A stretch of 64,000 nt of DNA from Flavobacterium sharifuzzamanii (GCF_003254585.1 NZ_QJGZ01000041.1:248001-312000), one strand, 5' to 3'. Positions 17,178-26,876 are shown, numbered from the stretch's first letter. Translations and numbers: made by a program. Notes: generated from the sequence alone by a model not told the origin.

Positions 17178-18209
17178 TTAGTCAGTAGATTCTCGTTTTA
17201 TTAGATGGGTTTCTATAACCTCTGTTATATAATTTTCATTGTGTTCTTCGTCATCATCATCCTCGGCTTCTATTCTTTCTATAAGCATTTTAGCTGCTTT
17301 ATTTCCCATTTTTTCTCCACTCTGACTAACTGTTGTAATGGTTGGAGTAGAGTATTTCGAAATAATTCCGTCTGTAAATGCAATTACCGCTAAATCTTCA
17401 GGAACTTTCAATCCCATCTTATTTGCTGTTTTGATAATAGTTACTGCAAAAAGCTCATTTACAGCAAAAACAGCATCGAAAGCTCTAGCGTGTAGAAGCT
17501 CAGAAATGGTTATTTCGCAGGTATCTACATCTTCAATTTTTATGATTAAATCTTCATTGAAAGGAAGACCGTTATCTAGTAAAGCTTTTTCGTAACCGTC
17601 AGTTCTTAGTTTTCCGACACTTACATAATCAACTGTTGTTACGAGTGCGATTTTTTTACGTCCGCTGTCAATTAAACTCTGAACGGCTTCATACGCTGCA
17701 GATTTATCGTCAATAATTACTTTATCACATAAAATATCATTTGTAACGCGGTCAAACATTACAACTGGCATTCCTTGATTGATAACTTCTGTAATATGAT
17801 GGAAGTCGCCTTTGAACTGGGTTTCTTTAGAAAGAGACATGATAAAGCCGTCGATGCTTCCGTTGGCCAGCATCTCCATATTTAGGACTTCTTTATCAAA
17901 AGAATCATCAGATACACAGATCACAACACTATAGCCGTATTCGTTCGCAACCTGTTCAATTCCGTTGATTACCGTAGAGAAAAAGTAGTGTACAATTTCG
18001 GGAATAATGATGCCAATACTCTTCGTTTTTCGGTTTTTTAAACTAAGAGCAATATTGTTTGGTTTGTAGTTATAAAACTTCGCAAAAGCTTGAACTTTTA
18101 ACCGTGTTTCTTCTCCAATTTCAAGACTGTTTCTAAGTGATTTTGAGACAGTTGAAATAGATACATCAAGTTCCTTTGCAATCTGTTTTAGGGTTATTTT
18201 GCGTTTCAT
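17178..18209 (-). CDS. LacI-family transcriptional regulator of the maltose/starch locus
   Basis: A 343-residue protein. Residues 4-50 are the LacI helix-turn-helix and hinge (ITLKQIAKELDVSISTVSKS ... YKPNNIALSL). The rest is a periplasmic-binding-protein-like sensor (IGIIIPEIVHYFF, VVMFDRVTN, AVNELFAVTI). An unusual acidic run, EDDDDEEHNEN, sits at about residues 317-327 near the C-terminus. It lies between the catabolic operon and the divergent susC gene, so it probably controls both. The effector is unknown; maltose or a maltodextrin is the natural guess. Confidence 0.93.
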   Translation of the reverse strand: MKRKITLKQIAKELDVSISTVSKSLRNSLEIGEETRLKVQAFAKFYNYKPNNIALSLKNRKTKSIGIIIPEIVHYFFSTVINGIEQVANEYGYSVVICVSDDSFDKEVLNMEMLANGSIDGFIMSLSKETQFKGDFHHITEVINQGMPVVMFDRVTNDILCDKVIIDDKSAAYEAVQSLIDSGRKKIALVTTVDYVSVGKLRTDGYEKALLDNGLPFNEDLIIKIEDVDTCEITISELLHARAFDAVFAVNELFAVTIIKTANKMGLKVPEDLAVIAFTDGIISKYSTPTITTVSQSGEKMGNKAAKMLIERIEAEDDDDEEHNENYITEVIETHLIKRESTD

Positions 18210-18270
18210 GGAGTTAATTCAAAAAAATCTAATTAATAATAAAGGTGTATAATATTTTTTGTATTTGCAA

Positions 18271-18284
18271 TTTTAACGCTAAAA
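18271..18284. promoter_or_regulatory. Candidate LacI-family operator between lacI and susC
   Basis: TTTTAACGCTAAAA pairs perfectly over its outer five bases on each side and has a central CG. Read on the minus strand the core AGCGTTA resembles AGCGCTTA in the 17027-17045 site. It is 62 bases upstream of the regulator's start and 67 bases upstream of the susC -33 element, so it could serve autoregulation or activation. The match is short and unproven. Confidence 0.4.
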
Positions 18285-18350
18285 GATTACAAAAAATAGA
18301 AAGTTTTCAACACTACCACGTTTTCGTAAAGCAATAAAAAATGCCTGCGG

Positions 18351-18379
18351 TTGAGCATGTTAATAAATTCATAATTTTG
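18351..18379 (+). promoter_or_regulatory. Promoter of the susCDE operon
   Basis: TTG at 18351-18353, an 18-base spacer, then TAATTTTG at 18372-18379 give an exact match to the Bacteroidota consensus TTG-N17-23-TAnnTTTG. The predicted leader to the susC ATG at 18446 is about 60 bases, AT-rich and without a Shine-Dalgarno sequence. Confidence 0.78.
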
Positions 18380-18445
18380 AAATTCGAAGTAAAATTAAAA
18401 ACTTAACTAACATTCAAAAACTCAAAACTAATTTAAACAAAAAGT

Positions 18446-21427
18446 ATGAAAACAATTTACAAAAAGTTGTTATTTTTATTCCTATTGTTGCCTTTTACAG
18501 TGTTGGCTCAGAACACTTTAAAAGGGACTGTTGTTGATAAAACAACAGGTCAGCCAATACCAGGAGTAAATGTAAATGTACAAGGTGCTCCAAACGGTGC
18601 ATCAACTGGATTTGATGGAAATTACCAGCTATCAAATGTTAAAAATGGTAACAAAATTGTTGTTTCTTTTATTGGTTACAAAACAGAAACAATTGAGTAC
18701 ACAGGTCAAAAAACACTTAACGTTACTTTAGAAGAAGACACCAATCAGCTTAAAGAAGTTGTGGTGCAAGTTGGTTACGGAACTGTGAAGAAAAAAGACG
18801 CAACAGGATCTGTTTCTCAAATTGCGGCAAAAGACTTTAATAAAGGGATTAACGTAACTCCTGAGACATTAATCAGCGGACGTATTGCTGGTGTAAATGT
18901 AGTTGGAGGTGGAGCTCCAGGAGCAAAAGCAGATATTAGAATTCGTGGAGGATCTTCATTAAGTGCTTCTAATGAGCCATTAATTGTTATTGACGGGCTT
19001 CCAATGAGCAATGCTGTACCGGATGGTGCTACAAGTGTTTTGTCTACTATTGATCCTAATGATATTGAATCTTTCACTGTTCTTAAGGATGCATCTGCAG
19101 CAGCAATTTATGGTTCTCGTGCTGCAAATGGAGTAATTGTAATTACAACTAAAAAAGGAACTAAAGGTGGTGTAAAAGTAAATTTCAGTTCACAAGTTGG
19201 TATAAATACAGTTGCTAATACTGTTGATGTGATGAATGCTGATGAATATCGTGCAATTGTAAATACAAACGGTACTCCAGCTCAAAAAGCTTTACTTGGT
19301 ACAGCAAATACTAATTGGCAGGATGAAATTTTTCACACGGCTCTTACAACAAATAATAATATATCGGTTAGTGGTTCATTATTTAATAAACTTCCAGTGC
19401 GTTTATCTGTAGGGAATGTTGATAATCCTGGAATATTAATGAATACTTCTTTTGAGAGAACTACGACATCGTTATCGTTAAATCCAGTTTTATTTGACAA
19501 TCATTTAAAAATCGATATTACAGGAAATTTAGCTTTTGGAAAAAATCAGTTCCAAAATGAAGGAGCAGCAATTAGTAGTGCTATTATATTTGATCCAACG
19601 CAGTCAGTTTATCAAGAAGGTTCTAGATATGGAGGATACTTTGAATGGTTAGAAGCAAATGGGAATGTGCCATTGTTGCCAGCAAGAAACCCTGTAGCGA
19701 GATTAAATCAAGAAGACAGAAGAGCAACTTCTACAAGAAAATGGGGTAATATTAGATTAGATTATAAATTTCATTTCTTTGAAGATTTAAGAATCGTTGC
19801 CGAAGCAGGTATTGATAAATTTGATAGTGATGGTTATAATGCAATCAGTACTGAAAGTATCTTAGGATACCAGCCGAACACATTTGATAAAGGTAACTGG
19901 GTTAATTTAGGAGGATATACTCATTATACAGATACTCGTCAGAACAAAAATTTAAATACATACTTTAATTATACTAAAGATATAGGTAAGTTTAAAATTG
20001 ATGCTACAGCTGGTTACAACTATCAGCTATTCCAGAGAGAAGGATTTAACTCAGGAGATATTAAACAGCCTAATCCGCCTGCGGATGTTACAACAGATGC
20101 AGACGTTAACTTGCAGTCGTATTTTGGACGTTTGAATTTAGGATATGACAGTAGATATTTATTAACTGTTAACTATAGAAGAGACGGAACTTCACGTTTC
20201 TCTAAAGAAAACAGATGGGGTAATTTTGCAGGAGGTGCTTTTGCATGGAACTTAGCAGAAGAAGCATTCTTAAAGGACAATGAAACTTTATCTAGTTTAA
20301 AATTAAGAGTTGGATACGGAACTACTGGGCAGCAAGATATTCCGCGTGCATATGATTATTTGCAGCGAGTAACATTAGGAACGCTAAATACACAATATGT
20401 TTTTGATGGTGTTATTTATAGAGCAGCAAGGCCTGAAGGGTATAACAAAGATATTAAATGGGAAGATTTAGCAGAAATGAACCTTGGGGTTGATTTTGGA
20501 TTCTTTCAAGAAAGATTGACAGGTTCTGTTAACTATTTTGATAAAAAATCTAATGATCTTTTGGCTGAGATTCCAGTTCCAGATGGAGCAAATATTAGAA
20601 ATCAAGGATATAGTAATATTGGTAGCGTAAGAACAAAAGGGGTTGAGTTTAGTCTTCAATCGGATATTATCAAAAATGATAAATTAACATGGAATCTTGC
20701 TGCTAACGTAACGTACATTGATCAGAAAATTTCTGATTTAGGAGTTCAGGTTCCTGGATTCCAAGGGTATATTACTGGTGATGTAATTGCTGGTGGTACA
20801 GGGAATCAGGTGTTAATTCACTCAGAAGGATACGCACCAAATTCATTCTTCGTATTTGAGCAATTGTATGATGCGAACAAAAGACCTATTCAAGGTGCTT
20901 ACGCTGATAGAAATGGTGACGGTGTAATTACAGATGCTGACCGTTATAAATATCATAAACCAACAGCAGACTATACTTTTGGACTGTATTCTACATTGAA
21001 TTACAAAAAGTTCGATTTTACAATGAACTGGAGAGCTAGTTTAGGAAATTATATTTTCGATAACGTAAGTTCTGATAAAGGATATTTGCAAGCAGGTTTA
21101 AGAAGAGATTCAGATCTAGCAAATATTACAAAAGATTATTACAACACAGGTTTTACAACTGAAAGTAACTCTAACGGAACACAACGTAATTATTCCAATT
21201 ATTACGTAAAAGATGCTTCTTTTATTAAGTTAGACAACATTGTATTAGGATACACATTTGATAAAACATTATTAAAAGCAGCTTCATTAAGATTTACAGC
21301 TGGAGTTCAAAATGTGTTTGTACTTACAAAATACGATGGTTTAGATCCTGAAAAATTCAACGGAATAGATAATAATGTTTATCCGAGAGCGAGAACATTC
21401 TTGTTTGGAGTAAACGCGAATTTCTAA
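18446..21427 (+). CDS. susC: SusC-family TonB-dependent outer-membrane receptor
   Basis: The protein has 993 residues and a signal peptide ending near VLAQ. Residues about 24-100 are a CarboxypepD_reg-like domain (LKGTVVDKTTGQPIPGVNV). The plug domain (about 115-230) contains ISGRIAGVNVVGGG, IRIRGGSSL and LIVIDGLPM, the SusC signature. The remainder is a 22-strand-type barrel ending in a terminal aromatic residue (LFGVNANF). It imports maltooligosaccharides across the outer membrane using TonB energy, with SusD as the lid. It is the first gene of the plus-strand operon, 37 bases before susD, under a strong predicted promoter. Confidence 0.97.
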   Translation: MKTIYKKLLFLFLLLPFTVLAQNTLKGTVVDKTTGQPIPGVNVNVQGAPNGASTGFDGNYQLSNVKNGNKIVVSFIGYKTETIEYTGQKTLNVTLEEDTNQLKEVVVQVGYGTVKKKDATGSVSQIAAKDFNKGINVTPETLISGRIAGVNVVGGGAPGAKADIRIRGGSSLSASNEPLIVIDGLPMSNAVPDGATSVLSTIDPNDIESFTVLKDASAAAIYGSRAANGVIVITTKKGTKGGVKVNFSSQVGINTVANTVDVMNADEYRAIVNTNGTPAQKALLGTANTNWQDEIFHTALTTNNNISVSGSLFNKLPVRLSVGNVDNPGILMNTSFERTTTSLSLNPVLFDNHLKIDITGNLAFGKNQFQNEGAAISSAIIFDPTQSVYQEGSRYGGYFEWLEANGNVPLLPARNPVARLNQEDRRATSTRKWGNIRLDYKFHFFEDLRIVAEAGIDKFDSDGYNAISTESILGYQPNTFDKGNWVNLGGYTHYTDTRQNKNLNTYFNYTKDIGKFKIDATAGYNYQLFQREGFNSGDIKQPNPPADVTTDADVNLQSYFGRLNLGYDSRYLLTVNYRRDGTSRFSKENRWGNFAGGAFAWNLAEEAFLKDNETLSSLKLRVGYGTTGQQDIPRAYDYLQRVTLGTLNTQYVFDGVIYRAARPEGYNKDIKWEDLAEMNLGVDFGFFQERLTGSVNYFDKKSNDLLAEIPVPDGANIRNQGYSNIGSVRTKGVEFSLQSDIIKNDKLTWNLAANVTYIDQKISDLGVQVPGFQGYITGDVIAGGTGNQVLIHSEGYAPNSFFVFEQLYDANKRPIQGAYADRNGDGVITDADRYKYHKPTADYTFGLYSTLNYKKFDFTMNWRASLGNYIFDNVSSDKGYLQAGLRRDSDLANITKDYYNTGFTTESNSNGTQRNYSNYYVKDASFIKLDNIVLGYTFDKTLLKAASLRFTAGVQNVFVLTKYDGLDPEKFNGIDNNVYPRARTFLFGVNANF

Positions 21428-21463
21428 TAGTACATTGAAAATTAAATTTAAAAAATAAACAAA

Positions 21464-23071
21464 ATGAAAATATCATTTAAATATATATCTTATTTTCTCC
21501 TATTTATATTAGGATTAAGTATGACACTTACTTCATGTACGAGTGACTTAGATGTGAAGCCAACAGATGATGATGAGTTTCTTTCTGATGACTTTTTTCA
21601 AGATCCAGCATCGTACAAGCAAGTAATGGCAAAATTATATGCAGGTTTGTATGTAGGGGGTAATGATGGTGACGGACAAGCTGATATTTCTGGACTTGGA
21701 GGAGATTTCAGTAGTTACCTTAGATTGATGTTTGTTACTCAGGAGTTTCCAACAGATGAAGCCATTGTTGCTTGGAGTGATGATGGTTTGCCAGCTATAA
21801 ATGGACAAAAATGGAGCCCAAGTAATCAGTTCTTGTACGGAATTTTTTCACGTGCTTTTTATGAAATCAGTGTGGCTAATGAGTTTTTAAGACAATCAAC
21901 AGATGAGAAGTTAACTGCAAGAGGCGTTGATGCTAATTTAAAAGCAGAAGTGAGTACTTTAAGAGCAGAAGCACGTTTTTTAAGAGCATTCTCTTATGTT
22001 AACTTAATGGACTTGTTTGGAAATGTACCAATTACTACTGAAAATGATCCTGTTGGATTTTTCTACCCAGAACAGAAAACAAGAGCAGAAGTTTTTGCTT
22101 TTGTAGAGTCAGAATTAAAAGATATGGATGCTACTTTGGCTCCATCTGGATCAAATGAGTATGGTAGAGTTGATAAAACAGCTGCTAAATTTTTATTAGC
22201 ACAAATTTATTTAAACTCTAAAGTATATACAGGAACGGAAAGATATAATGAAGCAGCTACAATATGTAACGAAATTGTAACGGGTTCTGCTTATACTTTT
22301 GCAAATGTACCTTACCGTTACTTATTTTCTGCTGATAATAATAGAAATGGAGCGCAAACTGAAGTTATTTTCCCAATTGTTGGAGATGGAAATGCAATTA
22401 GAGCAATAGGTGGAGGTATGAGTTTTATTTTGCACGCATCTATAGGAGGAAAAATGGTTAGCGCCGATCAAGGAATGGATGGAGGTTGGTCTGGTATCAG
22501 AACAAGACCAGAATTTGTTCAATTATTTCCTGATGTAAATGCAGCTTCCGATAAGAGAGGGACATTTTTTACTGATGGACAAACCTTGGATATAGCTGAT
22601 TATGGAGTATTTACTAACGGTTATGCGGTGACAAAATTTACAAATATAAATTCTGATGGTTCTAAAGCACAAAGACCAGATATGCCAGACACAGATTTTC
22701 CAATGTACAGATTGTCAGATGTGTATTTAATGTACGCTGAAGCTACACTAAGAGGTGCGTCGTCTGGTAATGCTGCATTGGCTTTAGAATATGTAAATAA
22801 AATTAGAGCAAGAGCTGGTGCTGGTGTTATTACAAATTCTGAATTAACATTAGATTTTCTTTTAGATGAGAGAGGACGTGAATTGTTTTGGGAATGTCAT
22901 AGAAGAACAGATTTAATTCGTTTTGGCAAATTCACAGGATCGTCTAAAATCTGGCAATGGAAAGGTGGCGTAAAAAATGGTAGTGGTACAGACTCATTCA
23001 GAGACTTGATGCCTATTCCGTCACGAACTATTCAAGCAAACCCAACTTTAAAACAAAATCCAGGATACTAA
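21464..23071 (+). CDS. susD: SusD/RagB-family surface glycan-binding lipoprotein
   Basis: The protein has 535 residues and a lipoprotein signal ending in TLTSC. The following residues TSDLDV are acidic, consistent with export to the cell surface. The body has the SusD tetratricopeptide-like helical fold with the conserved NLMDLFGNVPI and the C-terminal LLDERGRELFWECHRRTDLI, which defines the family. It forms the lid over SusC and binds starch oligosaccharides. It is co-transcribed with susC and susE (25-base gap to susE). Confidence 0.96.
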   Translation: MKISFKYISYFLLFILGLSMTLTSCTSDLDVKPTDDDEFLSDDFFQDPASYKQVMAKLYAGLYVGGNDGDGQADISGLGGDFSSYLRLMFVTQEFPTDEAIVAWSDDGLPAINGQKWSPSNQFLYGIFSRAFYEISVANEFLRQSTDEKLTARGVDANLKAEVSTLRAEARFLRAFSYVNLMDLFGNVPITTENDPVGFFYPEQKTRAEVFAFVESELKDMDATLAPSGSNEYGRVDKTAAKFLLAQIYLNSKVYTGTERYNEAATICNEIVTGSAYTFANVPYRYLFSADNNRNGAQTEVIFPIVGDGNAIRAIGGGMSFILHASIGGKMVSADQGMDGGWSGIRTRPEFVQLFPDVNAASDKRGTFFTDGQTLDIADYGVFTNGYAVTKFTNINSDGSKAQRPDMPDTDFPMYRLSDVYLMYAEATLRGASSGNAALALEYVNKIRARAGAGVITNSELTLDFLLDERGRELFWECHRRTDLIRFGKFTGSSKIWQWKGGVKNGSGTDSFRDLMPIPSRTIQANPTLKQNPGY

Positions 23072-23096
23072 CTAACCCTTATAAAAAGTAAATAAA

Positions 23097-23912
23097 ATGA
23101 AAAATATATATAAAATTTTAATCGCATTCATTGGTGTATTAGCAGTGTCGTGTAATGCTGATGATGTAGAAGATAGACCGGTAATTACACCAGAATCGGC
23201 ACCGGTTTTGCTTAGCCCGCAAAACGATTTTAATATTGTCCTTACAAAGGAAAATGAAAAAGAGATTGCAACTACAGTAATTTGGGATTATGCAAAATAC
23301 GATGGTACAGCAACTGTTATTAATTATACGATTGAAATTGCAAAAGCAGGAACAAAATTTGCTGCACCTGTTGCAGTTACTACAACAACAGCACGTTACA
23401 GAGCTTTAACTGTTGCAGAATTAAATTCAGCTTTAGTTAACGGAGGTTTTATAGAGAAAGAAGAAAACAATGTTGATATTCGTATTAAAGCTACAGTTGG
23501 TACTGGAGCAGAAGCGCAATATTCTAACTTCTATACTTTTAAAGCAACTCCTTATCACACTCCATTAGCAACTTCTCACTGGTTAGTTGGTGCTGCTACT
23601 CCAGGAGGATGGTCATGGGATGGTGATGCTGAAACAGAATTCCCGTTAGTAGTTGGTAAAACAGATGTTTATCAAGTAAAAGTTGTTCTTAAAAGTGGAG
23701 AAGCATTTAGAGAATTCTTAGGAAATAACTTTACAAGTAATGGTAACTGGGATGCAAGTCACAATTATACTTATTATTCAGGATTGGGTTACACTATCGA
23801 TGACGAATTAGTAAACGCTGGCGACGGTGATAGTAACTTTAAATATACTGGACCAACTGGAGCAAGAGTTTTAACTATTGACAATGGTGCGAAAAAAATT
23901 ACATTAGACTAG
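23097..23912 (+). CDS. susE: SusE-like outer-membrane starch-binding lipoprotein
   Basis: A 271-residue lipoprotein with lipobox LAVSC followed by the acidic NADDVED, suggesting surface display. Residues about 35-150 form a SusE N-terminal-type beta-sandwich (VLLSPQNDFNIVLTKE). Residues about 180-271 (SHWLVGAATPGGWSWDG ... VLTIDNGAKKITL) resemble the starch-binding domains of SusE/SusF. It is shorter than Bacteroides SusE (about 390), apparently with one fewer binding domain. It would assist glycan capture at the SusCD complex. A strong terminator follows at 23931. Confidence 0.88.
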   Translation: MKNIYKILIAFIGVLAVSCNADDVEDRPVITPESAPVLLSPQNDFNIVLTKENEKEIATTVIWDYAKYDGTATVINYTIEIAKAGTKFAAPVAVTTTTARYRALTVAELNSALVNGGFIEKEENNVDIRIKATVGTGAEAQYSNFYTFKATPYHTPLATSHWLVGAATPGGWSWDGDAETEFPLVVGKTDVYQVKVVLKSGEAFREFLGNNFTSNGNWDASHNYTYYSGLGYTIDDELVNAGDGDSNFKYTGPTGARVLTIDNGAKKITLD

Positions 23913-23930
23913 TTTTTTAATGGAATCTGT

Positions 23931-23965
23931 AAAAAAAAAGGGCTATCTCCAGATAGCCCTTTTTT
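23931..23965 (+). terminator. Terminator after susE
   Basis: A perfect 9-bp stem (GGGCTATCT / AGATAGCCC) with a 2-base apex is flanked by nine As and six Ts. It is strong and sits only 35 bases before the amylase ATG at 24000, so the amylase is likely expressed by read-through or from a promoter inside this short gap. Confidence 0.9.
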
Positions 23966-23999
23966 AATCAAACTAACTAACCAAACAAAGCACGAGATT

Positions 24000-26876
24000 A
24001 TGAAAAAAACATTACTTTTTATTTTCTTTTTATTGTCGATTATTGTCGATGCTCAGCAGATAACAGTTTCACCAGCAGTATTTCAAGTCAATGAGCCTAT
24101 TACGATTACGGCTTCATTTGCATCAAGCACTTGCAATACAATGGGAACTAATCCAACAAAAGTATATATGCATTCGGGAATTGGTACTGATGCAAGTCCT
24201 TGGCAAACCGCCAAAGGAAATTGGGGTGCAGATGATGGTGTTGGTCTAATGACTAAAAATGCGAATGGCACTTGGAGCATTACAATTACTCCTAGTATCT
24301 ATTTCGGATTAACATCGGCTCAGCAAATTGCAGCAACCAAAATGGGAATTGTATTTAGAAATGCTGAAGGTTCTCAAACTTTAAAATTGGCTCCATCGTG
24401 CTCTGATTTTTTCCTTAATGTGGGTTCTTTTCAGGTAACATTGACTTCCCCAGTTGAGAACAGTACTACAATTATTAATTCTGGTTCAAATTTTACCATT
24501 AGTGCCACTAACACTGGCGGAGCAGGGAGTTATACCTTAAAAGCCAACGGGGCAATCATAAATACAAATGGCAGTACTTCAAGTTATTCTTATACACATT
24601 CTAATATTACAGCAAATCAGAGTTATGAATTAATTGCAACTCAAGGAGCAACCGTAGTTTCAAAGAAGTTTGCAGTAGTTATAAATCCAAACACTGTTTC
24701 AGAAGCTATGCCAGCAGGTTTGGTTGACGGAATTAATTATAATCCTGCCGATTTTACAAAAGCAACTTTGGTGTTGGATGCACCTCTAAAAGATTTTGTA
24801 TATGTAGCAGGAAGTTTTAATAATTGGCAACCTACATTAGTCTATGCCATGAAAAAAGATCCGTCTTCAGGAAAATTTTGGTTAGAAATAACAGGTTTGG
24901 TTTCAGGTGAAAATAATACATATCAGTATTGGGTTGTCGATGCAACGCCACTTGCCAATTCGCCATCAATGGTAAAAACAGCAGATCCTTATTCTACTTT
25001 AGTATTATCTCCGTATGATGATTCTTCGATTCCAGCTGCTAAATATCCAAATATGCCAGTTTATCCTGTGGGACAAAATTTTGAGGTTACAGTCTTAAAA
25101 ACAGGGCAGACTCCGTATAATTGGCAAGTAACTAATTTTGAAAAACCTCAAAAAGAAAAATTGGTAGTTTATGAAGTTTTGGTTCGCGATTTTGATGCAT
25201 CAAGAAGCTATCAAAGCTTAATTGATAAAATAGATTACTTTAAAAATCTAAAAATCAATGCGATTGAATTAATGCCAGTAATGGAATTTGAAGGCAATGA
25301 AAGTTGGGGTTATAATACCTCATTTCATATGGCTCTGGATAAGTTTTACGGAACTTCAGATAAATTAAAAGAGTTTATTGATTTGTGCCACCAAAACGGA
25401 ATTGCTGTAATTCTCGATGTAGCTTTAAATCATGCTTTCGGAAGAAATCCGATGGTGAGAATGTGGATGAATGATCCAGATGGAGATGGTTTTGGTTCGC
25501 CAACAGCAGAAAATCCGTATTTTAATACTGTAGCAAAACACAGCTATAGCGTTGGTGAAGATTTTAATCATCAATCTCTAAAAACGCAGTATTATGTAAA
25601 TCGAGTGATTAAGCAGTGGATTGAAGAATATAAAATTGACGGTTTCCGTTGGGATTTAACCAAAGGCTTTACGCAATTATGCACAGCAGGAGATAATGCT
25701 TGTACCGATTCGTACAAACAAGATCGTGTTGATATTCTGAAAAAATATGCTGATTTTTCATGGGCGATAGATCCGACACATTATACCATTTTTGAACATT
25801 TAGGAACTGATGCAGAAGAAAAAGAATGGGCAAATTACAAGGTAGAAGAAACACCGAGTAAAGGTGTAATGATGTGGGGAAAAATGACAAAAGAGTACAA
25901 TCAATTGTCGATGGGATATGCTTCTGAAAGCAATATTTATAGAATGAATAGTGCAAATCGTGGTTTTGCTGCCAATCGTTTAATGGGTTATGCAGAAAGC
26001 CATGACGAAGAGCGTCTGATGTATAAAAATGTACAGTATGGAGCTGTAAATGGTGCTTATAATGTGAAAACATTAAATACGGCTTTGTCTAGAATGTCGG
26101 CCATTGGCGCGGTTTCTTTATTGATTCCAGGGCCAAAAATGATCTGGCATTTTGGAGAACTAGGCTGGGAAAGCTCTATTTTTACTTGTAATGATAATTC
26201 CGTAAATACAGATTCAGATGCTACAGGAGGAGATTGTAAATTAGATACTAAACCACAGCCTCAATGGGTAAATAATTGGTTAGGGAATTCTAATCGAAGT
26301 AAAATTTACAACGATTGGGCTAAGATGATTACGCTTAAAAAAACTGAGCCAGTATTTTTAGGAACAGCAACAATGAACAATGCGGCGACTTTAGCAGTAA
26401 ACATTAAAATTACCAACAGCAGCTTAACTTCCGCACAGTTAAAAGACGTTTTGATTTTAGCCAATTTTGATACTACGGCTCAAAACATTGCAACTGGCTT
26501 TCCGTATGCCGGAACTTGGTATAATTTAATGGACAATACTACTATTACAGTAACAGATGTAAATGCTCCAATAAATTTACCAGCTGGTGAATATAGAATT
26601 TACGGTAACAAAGTGGCAAACTTAGCAATAGAGGATTTTGAAAAAGGAAATGCTGTTAATCTATATCCAAATCCAGTGGCAGATTATTTTACGCTAAATG
26701 CTGGTTTTGTAAAAGTTCAAATTTATTCTGTTTCAGGTCAATTGGTAAAGACTTTTAATTCAAATGGCGATGTCGGTTCTCAATTTGGGGTAAGCGAATT
26801 ACAATCTGGATTGTATATAGTAAAAGCTTCTGACGAAAACAACAAAACTCAGATGATGAAGTTTATTAAAAGATAA
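24000..26876 (+). CDS. T9SS-secreted GH13 alpha-amylase
   Basis: The protein has 958 residues and a signal peptide ending near VDAQQ. N-terminal beta-sandwich modules are followed by an E-set/CBM48-like domain at about 240-350 (VYVAGSFNNWQPTLVYAMKK). The GH13 barrel shows DVALNHAFG, DGFRWDLTKG (Asp552), TIFEHLG (Glu599) and ESHDEER (Asp669). The last 75 residues (NLYPNPVADYFTL ... LQSGLYIVKA ... MMKFIKR) are a T9SS type A sorting domain, so the enzyme should be exported to the surface or medium. It would begin starch or glycogen breakdown outside the cell. It follows susCDE, separated by a terminator. Confidence 0.95.
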   Translation: MKKTLLFIFFLLSIIVDAQQITVSPAVFQVNEPITITASFASSTCNTMGTNPTKVYMHSGIGTDASPWQTAKGNWGADDGVGLMTKNANGTWSITITPSIYFGLTSAQQIAATKMGIVFRNAEGSQTLKLAPSCSDFFLNVGSFQVTLTSPVENSTTIINSGSNFTISATNTGGAGSYTLKANGAIINTNGSTSSYSYTHSNITANQSYELIATQGATVVSKKFAVVINPNTVSEAMPAGLVDGINYNPADFTKATLVLDAPLKDFVYVAGSFNNWQPTLVYAMKKDPSSGKFWLEITGLVSGENNTYQYWVVDATPLANSPSMVKTADPYSTLVLSPYDDSSIPAAKYPNMPVYPVGQNFEVTVLKTGQTPYNWQVTNFEKPQKEKLVVYEVLVRDFDASRSYQSLIDKIDYFKNLKINAIELMPVMEFEGNESWGYNTSFHMALDKFYGTSDKLKEFIDLCHQNGIAVILDVALNHAFGRNPMVRMWMNDPDGDGFGSPTAENPYFNTVAKHSYSVGEDFNHQSLKTQYYVNRVIKQWIEEYKIDGFRWDLTKGFTQLCTAGDNACTDSYKQDRVDILKKYADFSWAIDPTHYTIFEHLGTDAEEKEWANYKVEETPSKGVMMWGKMTKEYNQLSMGYASESNIYRMNSANRGFAANRLMGYAESHDEERLMYKNVQYGAVNGAYNVKTLNTALSRMSAIGAVSLLIPGPKMIWHFGELGWESSIFTCNDNSVNTDSDATGGDCKLDTKPQPQWVNNWLGNSNRSKIYNDWAKMITLKKTEPVFLGTATMNNAATLAVNIKITNSSLTSAQLKDVLILANFDTTAQNIATGFPYAGTWYNLMDNTTITVTDVNAPINLPAGEYRIYGNKVANLAIEDFEKGNAVNLYPNPVADYFTLNAGFVKVQIYSVSGQLVKTFNSNGDVGSQFGVSELQSGLYIVKASDENNKTQMMKFIKR

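Noticed and set aside
25669..26073. Minus-strand open frame of 134 codons inside the T9SS amylase gene
   Set aside because: Entirely within the GH13 catalytic domain; composition is typical of a reverse shadow frame.
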